This document shows, piece after piece, positions 7,021-12,065 of a DNA stretch of 12,065 nt; the first letter of the stretch is position 1; each line of letters starts with the position of its first letter. Source of the DNA: Anaerolineae bacterium (lineage in GTDB: Bacteria; Chloroflexota; Anaerolineae; JAAYZQ01). The notes beneath the pieces were generated by a model. The model saw only the letters and a program-made list of their open reading frames with translations. It had not been told where the DNA came from and made no database searches. Made by a program: the position numbers and the translations under genes. Location: positions 1-12,065 of the forward strand of contig JAFGIA010000433.1 of assembly GCA_016929795.1 (NCBI GenBank), in the 5' to 3' direction.

Positions 7021-7026
7021 AAGGAG
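7021..7026 (+). promoter_or_regulatory. Ribosome-binding site that fixes the FMN-protein start
   Basis: AAGGAG lies six nt before ATG 7033. An upstream in-frame ATG at 6982 falls inside the hairpin array and would add 17 residues unlike the family, so 7033 is the preferred start. Confidence 0.85.
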
Positions 7027-7032
7027 CTACTC

Positions 7033-7989
7033 ATGATCAAGACTCGCATCACCGAGCTGCTCGGCATCGAGCATCCGATCGTCGGCGGGTGCATGATGCA
7101 CATTTCGGGGCCCGAGTTCGTGGCGGCGATCTCGAACGCCGGGGCACTCGGACTGATGGCATCGGCGATGTTCCATACGCAGGAAGAGTTCCGGGCGGCG
7201 GTGCGCATGGTCAAATCGCTGACCGACAAACCGTTTGGCGTCAACCTGAGCCTCTTTCCGGCGCTGCGGCCGATCGACAATGACCTGTACGTCGACGTGA
7301 TCTTGGAGGAAGGCGTGCCCGTGGTCGAGACGAGCGGGAACCGGCCGCCCGAGGCACTGCTGGCGCGGCTGAAGGCGGGTGGCGTCAAGACAATGCACAA
7401 GTGCGTCGCGCCGCGCCACGCGCAGAGCGCGCAAAAGGTTGGCGTGGATGCGGTGACGGTGTTTGGCACGGAGGGTGGCGGTCACATCGGCGATCTGGGC
7501 CTGTCGACGATGATTCTGGTGCCACGCACAGTCGATCTGGTGGATGTGCCCGTGCTCGCTGCCGGCGGCATCGCCGACGGGCGCGGCCTGCTGGCCGCAC
7601 TGGCCCTGGGGGCCGAGGGCGTGACCGTCGGCACCCGGCTGCTGGCGGCGTGGGAATGCCCCATCCACGAAAATGTCAAGCGGGCGCTGCTCGCCGCCAC
7701 CGAGCACGACACCGTGCCGGTCCTCGGCTCGCTGCATAATACCATGCGTGTCTGGAAGAACGCGGCCGCCCTGCGGGTGCTCGACATCGAGGCCCAGCAG
7801 GGGGACATCATGGAAATCCTGTCGCTGGCGGCCGGCACCGAGACCAGGCGCATGCTGCACGGCGGGGATGTGGATGCCGGCGTGCTCGCGTGCAGCCAGG
7901 GCATCGGGCTCGTGGACGAGATCGCATCGGTTGCAGATGTGATCCAGGGGATGGTGCGGCAGGCGGAAGAGATCCGCACTGCCTGGTAA
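7033..7989 (+). CDS. FMN-dependent nitronate monooxygenase / FabK-like enoyl reductase family protein
   Basis: A 318-residue TIM-barrel flavoprotein. The N-terminus MIKTRITELLGIEHPIVGG is typical of the NMO/2-nitropropane dioxygenase/FabK superfamily. The active-site region reads GTEGGGHIGD (145-154), with H151 matching the conserved His of the EAGGH(I)G motif. The phosphate-binding part reads AAGGIADGRG (176-185), then GAEGVTVGTRLL (193-204), and ECPIHENVK follows. NMO-type members oxidise alkyl nitronates; FabK-type members reduce 2-enoyl-ACP with NAD(P)H and FMN. These segments fit both, and FabK is arguably as close as NMO. In an acyl-CoA operon without nitro-compound genes, reduction of an enoyl-CoA or a related double bond is a reasonable alternative to nitronate oxidation, but this is inference. 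It appears soluble, with no signal peptide. Confidence 0.82.
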   Translation: MIKTRITELLGIEHPIVGGCMMHISGPEFVAAISNAGALGLMASAMFHTQEEFRAAVRMVKSLTDKPFGVNLSLFPALRPIDNDLYVDVILEEGVPVVETSGNRPPEALLARLKAGGVKTMHKCVAPRHAQSAQKVGVDAVTVFGTEGGGHIGDLGLSTMILVPRTVDLVDVPVLAAGGIADGRGLLAALALGAEGVTVGTRLLAAWECPIHENVKRALLAATEHDTVPVLGSLHNTMRVWKNAAALRVLDIEAQQGDIMEILSLAAGTETRRMLHGGDVDAGVLACSQGIGLVDEIASVADVIQGMVRQAEEIRTAW

Positions 7990-8006
7990 CCGTGCCGCAA
8001 TCCTCT

Positions 8007-8038
8007 GGACTGCGCAGTCCCGGGCAGTGCGATCTGCC
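8007..8038. repeat. 14-bp palindrome plus a small stem in the FMN-protein/hydrolase spacer
   Basis: GGACTGCGCAGTCC (8007-8020) is a perfect palindrome. GGCAG (8023-8027) and CTGCC (8034-8038) form a second, 5-bp stem with a 6-nt loop. Both lie in the 67-nt spacer upstream of the hydrolase ribosome-binding site (GGAGGGAAGGA, 8039-8049). They share no word with the heptamer arrays. An operator or an mRNA-processing stem are both possible. Confidence 0.55.
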
Positions 8039-8056
8039 GGAGGGAAGGAAAAGAAC

Positions 8057-9895
8057 ATGAACACGCAAACGCTCTTTGACACAAAATATCACAGCAAGGC
8101 GATCATCGCCCTGGTCGTCTGCCTGCTCGTCCTTCTCACATCGGTCGTCGTGGCGTGGCTGGTGCAGCGCGATTTTGGCAACGTCGAGGTGAGCAACGTG
8201 CGGTTCGCGAACGAGAACGGCATTCCGATCCGCGCCAAGCTGCTGCGCCCCGTCGCGGCGACGGCGGGCAACCCGCTGCCGGGCGCCGTCTATGTCCACG
8301 GCTACCAGAACAACCGCGAGACGAGCGATCCCTACTGCATCGAGATGGCGCGGCGGGGGTTCGTCATGCTGTGCATCGACGCCATCGGCCGCGGGAACTC
8401 GGGCGAGCCGGGCGACCCGGAGGCGGCCGATTTCGACGAGACGTATGGCGCGCGCACCTCGCTGGCGTACTTGCAGGCGCTGCCCTTCGTCGACCCGGCG
8501 CGCACCGGCCTGATGGGCCACAGCCTCGGCGCCGAGATGGCCTACGCCGTCGCTCTGACCGACCCGTCGGTCCACGCGCTGGTGATCTCGGGCTTTGCCT
8601 ACAGAGAGGATGCCACGCCCGACAACCCGAAGAATATGCTGATGATGATCGGCCAGTACGACGAGTACAGGGAGCGGATGACTGGCGTGTCGGATATCAA
8701 GGCGGAGTGGATGAACAGCCCGCAGACGCAGGCCGCCTTTCCCGCCGGCACGCCCCAGATCGGCGTGACCTATGGAGATTTCGACCAGGGTACCGCGCGG
8801 CGCGTGTTCGTGCCGCGGGCCATCCACATCCAGGTCTCACATAGCAGCGCGCCGGTGGCCGAGGCAGTGACGTGGATGCGAGAGGCGCTTGACCCACCGG
8901 AAGCGCTCTGGAGAGACGCCGGCAGCCAGGTGTGGCACGTCAAAGAGTGGGCGACCCTGGTGGCGATGGTCGCCGCGTTTGCCTTGCTCATGCCCCTGGG
9001 GCTGCTGCTGCTCCGCACCCGGCTCTTTCGCCCACTGCAGGGGCCGATCGGGGGCGACTATGCGTGCGAAGGTGCCTGCGTCAGGTACGCGGTTGTGAAT
9101 GGCCTGCTGATGTGGCTTTATCTGCCCCTGATTTTCGTCCTGTTTGGCGTGCACGTCTACCTTGTGCCGATTGATGGTCTCTTTCCCATGATGCTGGTCA
9201 ACGGGATCGTCTGGTGGTTCGTCGTGATCAATGTCATCGGCTTTTTTCTCTTTCGCCGCTGGTTCAAAAAGCGGCACCAGGCGACGGGTCTGACCCTGGC
9301 CGACTTGGGTATCTCGTACCGGCCCGATCGCTTTGCGCTGGATTGGGGCTCGATCGGCAGGACCGCGCTCCTGGCGGCGCTGCTCTTCGCCTTTGTCTAC
9401 CTGGTCGAGCATCTGTTGGAGGCGGTTTTCCTGGTCGACTACCGCTTCATCTTTCCTTTTGCCAACGACCTGACAGCCTACCGCTTTCTCATGTTCCTCC
9501 TCTACTTTCCCTTCCTGCTGCTGGGTTTTCTGCTCATGGCCTTCTTTGTGCATGGCCAGCTCCGGCGCAGGTTAAAGGACACCTGGCTCCAAACCTGGGC
9601 CTCGTGGTCGGCTACCAACGTCCTGGCGATGACGGTCCCGTTGATCCTGTTCCTGGCCATCCAGTATGTGCCGCTGCTCACCGTGGGCGCCATCCCTTTC
9701 ACCGGCCCCGGCGGAGTGCTGGCAAACTTTACGATGGGTCTCTTCCACATCATTGGCGTCCTGATCCTGGTGCTGCCGTTGTCGACCTGGTTCTACCAGC
9801 TTACGGGCAAGATCTACCTGGGCGCGTTTCTCAACGCCGCGCTGGTGACCTGGATGTTCGTCTCGTCGCAGGTCATTGCGCCGATCCCTGTCTGA
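8057..9895 (+). CDS. Polytopic membrane protein with N-terminal alpha/beta-hydrolase domain
   Basis: A 612-residue two-part protein. A signal-anchor helix lies at about 15-37. An alpha/beta-hydrolase domain follows (about 45-280), with YVHGYQNN (79-86) as oxyanion-hole strand, the nucleophile elbow GHSLG (154-158, S156), a likely acid D202 in GQYDEY, and a likely H262 in VSHSS. From about residue 297 to the end there are roughly eight hydrophobic segments with a basic loop (RRWFKKRH, about 400). The N-terminal helix would place the hydrolase on the outer face of the membrane. Likely roles are hydrolysis of an ester, lactone or amide outside the cell or at the membrane, perhaps coupled to uptake. 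The start at 8057 fits GGAGGGAAGGA (8039-8049); an in-frame start at 8027 would add ten polar residues and overlap the palindrome region. I know no characterised enzyme with this layout. Confidence 0.85.
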   Translation: MNTQTLFDTKYHSKAIIALVVCLLVLLTSVVVAWLVQRDFGNVEVSNVRFANENGIPIRAKLLRPVAATAGNPLPGAVYVHGYQNNRETSDPYCIEMARRGFVMLCIDAIGRGNSGEPGDPEAADFDETYGARTSLAYLQALPFVDPARTGLMGHSLGAEMAYAVALTDPSVHALVISGFAYREDATPDNPKNMLMMIGQYDEYRERMTGVSDIKAEWMNSPQTQAAFPAGTPQIGVTYGDFDQGTARRVFVPRAIHIQVSHSSAPVAEAVTWMREALDPPEALWRDAGSQVWHVKEWATLVAMVAAFALLMPLGLLLLRTRLFRPLQGPIGGDYACEGACVRYAVVNGLLMWLYLPLIFVLFGVHVYLVPIDGLFPMMLVNGIVWWFVVINVIGFFLFRRWFKKRHQATGLTLADLGISYRPDRFALDWGSIGRTALLAALLFAFVYLVEHLLEAVFLVDYRFIFPFANDLTAYRFLMFLLYFPFLLLGFLLMAFFVHGQLRRRLKDTWLQTWASWSATNVLAMTVPLILFLAIQYVPLLTVGAIPFTGPGGVLANFTMGLFHIIGVLILVLPLSTWFYQLTGKIYLGAFLNAALVTWMFVSSQVIAPIPV

Positions 9896-9910
9896 TGCGT
9901 GATGCGTTAG
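9893..9910 (+). repeat. Short TGATGCG heptamer array at the hydrolase stop codon
   Basis: TGATGCG, TGATGCG, TTAG runs from the native stop TGA (9893-9895). It is the same word as in the spacers at 4130 and 6955, but here only the left half of the element exists, with no inverted arm before the ribosome-binding site GGAGGAG (9911-9917). Confidence 0.7.
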
Positions 9911-9917
9911 GGAGGAG
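9911..9917 (+). promoter_or_regulatory. Ribosome-binding site of the crotonase gene
   Basis: GGAGGAG lies six nt from ATG 9924 and only three nt from the in-frame GTG 9921. The spacing favours ATG 9924. Confidence 0.8.
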
Positions 9918-9923
9918 CATGTG

Positions 9924-10715
9924 ATGAGTTCTGATCTGGTGTTGCTCGACAAGGCCAACGGAGTTGCCACGGTAACGCTCAACGAGCCGGAGACGTTGAA
10001 CGCGCTGACGTACGACATGACTCTGCGGTTGGGCGAGGTGGTGGGGCAGGTGGCAAAGGACCCGGAGGTGCGGGCGGTGGTGCTGACGGGGGCGGGGCGT
10101 GGCTTTTGCTCGGGCGCGAACCTGCTGGGCAGCACTGGCGCGGCGCTCACGGGCGGGGGGATGGGCGTGCGCGCGGCGATCATGGAGATGAACGGTGTGC
10201 TGGTCGAGGTGGCCGAGATGCAAAAGCCGTGGGTGGCGGCCGTGAACGGGCCGGCGGTGGGCGGTGGCTGTAGCCTGGCCCTGGTGTGCGACCTGGCGCT
10301 GATCGCCGGGTCGGCTTACCTGTGCGTCGGGTATGTGAACGTCGGCATGGTGACCGACATGGGCGCTTCGTACCTGCTGCCCAAGCTGGTGGGGCTGCGC
10401 CGGGCGAACGAATTGGCCTTTTTCGGCGAGCGGATCCACGGGCCACTGGCGGCCGAGATGGGGCTCGTGAACCGCGCCGTGCCCGACGGCGAGCTGATGG
10501 ACATGGCCCAGGCATGGGCGGCACGACTGGCCGCCGGCCCGACGCTGTCGATCGGCGCCATGAAGCTGGCGATGCGCAGGGCCCAGGAGGGCACCTTCCG
10601 CGACGCGCTCCTGTCGGAGGCGACGCTGCTGGCACTGATCGCGCAAACCGAGGACGCGGCCGAGGGGCTGATGGCCTTTTTCCAAAAGCGCAAGCCCGAG
10701 TTCAAGGGGCGCTAG
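9924..10715 (+). CDS. Enoyl-CoA hydratase/isomerase (crotonase) family protein, PaaG-like active site
   Basis: A 263-residue crotonase-fold protein acting on acyl-CoA. The oxyanion-hole segments are GAGRGFCSGANL (56-67) and NGPAVGGGCSLALVCD (108-123). Where classical enoyl-CoA hydratase has its first catalytic Glu (GGGCELA) this protein has Ser117. The second Glu (PEILLG) is also missing, the aligned stretch reading GYVNVG. Instead D145 sits in the segment MVTDMGASYLLPKLVG, the place where PaaG-type enoyl-CoA isomerases have PDGGGxxLLPRLVG with a catalytic Asp. A 2,3/3,4-enoyl-CoA isomerase activity is therefore more likely than simple hydration. Such an enzyme would be needed for double bonds at odd positions in an isoprenoid-like chain. 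It is followed directly by the racemase/CoA-transferase gene with a single base between stop and start, so the two are surely co-translated. Confidence 0.88.
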   Translation: MSSDLVLLDKANGVATVTLNEPETLNALTYDMTLRLGEVVGQVAKDPEVRAVVLTGAGRGFCSGANLLGSTGAALTGGGMGVRAAIMEMNGVLVEVAEMQKPWVAAVNGPAVGGGCSLALVCDLALIAGSAYLCVGYVNVGMVTDMGASYLLPKLVGLRRANELAFFGERIHGPLAAEMGLVNRAVPDGELMDMAQAWAARLAAGPTLSIGAMKLAMRRAQEGTFRDALLSEATLLALIAQTEDAAEGLMAFFQKRKPEFKGR

Positions 10716-10716
10716 G

Positions 10717-11847
10717 ATGCGAGTGCTCGATCTCTCGCGGCTCTTTCCGGGTCCCTACTGCTCGTGCATCCTGGCCGATTTCGGCTTTGAGGTGATCAAG
10801 ATCGAGCCACCAGGGGGCGGCGACTGGGCGCGCTATGTGCCGCCGCTCGACCCTGAGAGCGGGCAGGGGCTGCTCTTTCGCGCGCTCAACCGTGGCAAAA
10901 AGAGTATGACGCTCAATCTAAAGTCAGAAGAGGGCCGGGTGCTCTTTTTGCGGCTGGTGGAGACGGCCGACGTGGTGCTGGAGAGTTTCCGTCCGGGCGT
11001 GATGGAGCGGCTGGGCCTCGGCTACGAGGTGCTTTCCAGGGTCAACCCGCGCCTCGTCTACTGCTCTCTGAGCGGCTATGGCCACACGGGGCCCTATCGC
11101 GACAGGGCCGGCCATGACCTCAACTACCAGGGGTTGGCCGGCCTGCTCGATCTGACGGGGCGGCGTGGTGGGCCGCCTGACATGCCCGGCGCCCCGCTGG
11201 CCGACCTGGGTGGGGCATTGTGGGCGGCGGCAGGCATCCTCTTTGCACTGTTGCAGCGGGAGCAGGGGGGCGGGGGCCAGCGGGTGGAAGGCTCGCTGCT
11301 GGGCGGCGCACTGTCGACCATGACGCTGCCGCTGGCCCGGCACCTGGGCGGCGAGCCGATGCGCCGCGGGGCAAGCGACCTGAATGGTGGGGTCGTGTGC
11401 TACAACGTCTATGAGGCGGCGGATGGTGGCTATATGACCCTGTCGACCCTGGAGCCCGAGTTTTGGGCCGTCTTTTGCGCGGCGACAGGCCGCGAGGATC
11501 TGCTGGGGCAGCAGTTTGCCCCGGCCATTCCCGGCGAGCCGGCCTACGATGAGTTGTGCGCATTGTTCCGAACGCGCACGCGGGCCGAGTGGCTCGAGGT
11601 GTTTGCCGGCGTCGACGCCTGCTGCGAGCCGGTCTATAACATTGGCGAGGCGCTCGATTCGGAGCCGGTTCGCGCGCTGAATATGCTGGCCGGTGGATCG
11701 CTGCTGCCGCCCGTCACGCTATCGGCACATCCGCCACAGGGCACCGATCCGGCGCCCGCCCTCGGCGAGCACGTGAATGCATTGCTCGGCGCGCTGGGCT
11801 ACAGCGCGGAGGCGATTGAGGGCTTGCGGGGGGGAGGGATCGTGTAG
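10717..11847 (+). CDS. CaiB/BaiF family III CoA-transferase, alpha-methylacyl-CoA racemase-like
   Basis: A 376-residue member of the family III CoA-transferase fold. It opens almost at once with the conserved RVLDLSRLFPGPYCS (2-16) and VIKIEPPGGGD (26-36), so only the usual few leading residues are missing. The racemase triad known from Mycobacterium tuberculosis MCR can be matched: AGHDLNY gives H133 and D134 (MCR H126/D127), LADLGG gives D163 (MCR D156), and STLEPEFW gives E246 (MCR E241). True CoA-transferases share the Asp but usually lack the GHD histidine, so I favour epimerisation of 2-methylacyl-CoA thioesters over CoA transfer. The ATG at 10717 is one base after the crotonase TAG, with AAGGGG (10704-10709) seven nt upstream inside that gene. 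It is the last gene of the run. A 2-methyl racemase implies a methyl-branched substrate. Confidence 0.88.
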   Translation: MRVLDLSRLFPGPYCSCILADFGFEVIKIEPPGGGDWARYVPPLDPESGQGLLFRALNRGKKSMTLNLKSEEGRVLFLRLVETADVVLESFRPGVMERLGLGYEVLSRVNPRLVYCSLSGYGHTGPYRDRAGHDLNYQGLAGLLDLTGRRGGPPDMPGAPLADLGGALWAAAGILFALLQREQGGGGQRVEGSLLGGALSTMTLPLARHLGGEPMRRGASDLNGGVVCYNVYEAADGGYMTLSTLEPEFWAVFCAATGREDLLGQQFAPAIPGEPAYDELCALFRTRTRAEWLEVFAGVDACCEPVYNIGEALDSEPVRALNMLAGGSLLPPVTLSAHPPQGTDPAPALGEHVNALLGALGYSAEAIEGLRGGGIV

Positions 11848-11910
11848 CCGGGCACGGGCTTTCGCAGCGAATAACGCAACCCCAATAAACTGAAGTCGCA
11901 ACCCACAGAA

Positions 11911-11947
11911 TCAAAGCGGCGCACCGTTTCCGAATGCGCCGCTTTGA
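11911..11947 (+). terminator. Strong stem-loop at the end of the operon, probable terminator
   Basis: TCAAAGCGGCGCA (11911-11923) and TGCGCCGCTTTGA (11935-11947) form a perfect 13-bp GC-rich stem with an 11-nt loop, 63 nt past the last stop codon. No long T-tract follows (CTTGCC), so it is not a textbook intrinsic terminator; it may be Rho-assisted or protect the 3' end. The remaining 11848-12065 holds no convincing gene. Confidence 0.55.
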
Positions 11948-12006
11948 CTTGCCATGAGATTCCTCTTGTTCTAGGATAGGAGAGTTCTGCATAAAAGATC
12001 TAGCCC

Positions 12007-12028
12007 GGCGCAGGTCGTGACCTGCGCC
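12007..12028. repeat. REP-like 22-nt inverted repeat
   Basis: GGCGCAGGTC (12007-12016) and GACCTGCGCC (12019-12028) are perfect complements around GT. It lies in non-coding sequence after the operon terminator and looks like a dispersed intergenic palindrome; genome copy number cannot be seen here. Confidence 0.6.
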
Positions 12029-12065
12029 CACTGAAAACTTGAAGGGTGGACACATCTCCGGCACA

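Noticed and set aside
6982..7032. Upstream in-frame ATG extending the FMN protein by 17 residues
   Set aside because: It lies within the heptamer hairpin, lacks a ribosome-binding site, and the added residues do not fit the family; ATG 7033 has AAGGAG at good spacing.
7808..9553. Long - strand open frames opposite the hydrolase gene
   Set aside because: They are shadows of a gene with clear hydrolase motifs and membrane segments; the reverse translations are charged and Gln-rich with no signature.
11875..11904. Direct repeat CGCAACCC (11875-11882 and 11897-11904)
   Set aside because: Eight bases repeated once in a short spacer is within chance expectation and has no companion feature such as an insertion sequence.
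11966..11995. Possible promoter after the operon: TTGTTC, 18 nt, CATAAA
   Set aside because: Both boxes match the sigma-70 consensus poorly and no gene start is visible downstream in the window.
11714..12064. 116-codon - strand open frame reaching the window end
   Set aside because: It overlaps the end of the racemase gene, crosses both the terminator stem and the palindrome at 12007-12028, and ends in Arg/Pro/Ser-rich low-complexity sequence. No family is recognisable, although a gene entering from beyond the window cannot be excluded.

Overview
The window is a compact, high-GC bacterial gene cluster. Nine complete genes and one truncated gene all lie on the + strand, and no tRNA, rRNA, transposase or CRISPR array is visible. 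Gene content and style suggest a metabolically versatile environmental bacterium. Chloroflexota (Anaerolineae-like) is my best guess, based on general impression and on the odd hairpin-rich spacers, but no marker gene here fixes the phylum.

Layout, left to right: the 3' end of a 17beta-HSD4/HSDL2-like short-chain dehydrogenase with a C-terminal SCP2 lipid-binding domain (2-709); an SCP2-type (SCPx-like) thiolase (782-1990); an unrecognised 109-residue protein with a CCGVGGC cluster (2055-2384); a long-chain acyl-CoA ligase (2438-4132); a CrtI/retinol-saturase-like FAD oxidoreductase (4219-5757); a flavin/[2Fe-2S] ferredoxin-reductase-like protein (5770-6957); an FMN-dependent nitronate monooxygenase/FabK-like protein (7033-7989); a membrane protein with an alpha/beta-hydrolase domain (8057-9895); a crotonase-fold protein with a PaaG-like aspartate (9924-10715); and a family III CoA-transferase/alpha-methylacyl-CoA racemase (10717-11847). 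A strong stem-loop at 11911-11947 probably closes the unit.

Together the genes look like a degradation operon for a bulky or methyl-branched hydrophobic acyl substrate (isoprenoid, terpenoid or sterol side chain). A membrane hydrolase could release the acid, the ligase activates it to a CoA thioester, the racemase fixes the configuration of an alpha-methyl group, and the crotonase, SDR-SCP2 and SCP2-thiolase run beta-oxidation. The CrtI-like enzyme, the [2Fe-2S] reductase and the FMN protein would handle redox steps on double bonds. The set resembles the animal peroxisomal branched-chain pathway (acyl-CoA synthetase, AMACR, MFE-2, SCPx). The substrate is an inference.

The spacers are the second notable theme. 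Every spacer longer than about 25 nt contains inverted repeats, except the one at 9896-9923, which holds a half-array. Several are built from short tandem words of 7 or 8 nt that carry TGA or TAG, begin on the native stop codon of the upstream gene, and are mirrored just before the next ribosome-binding site.
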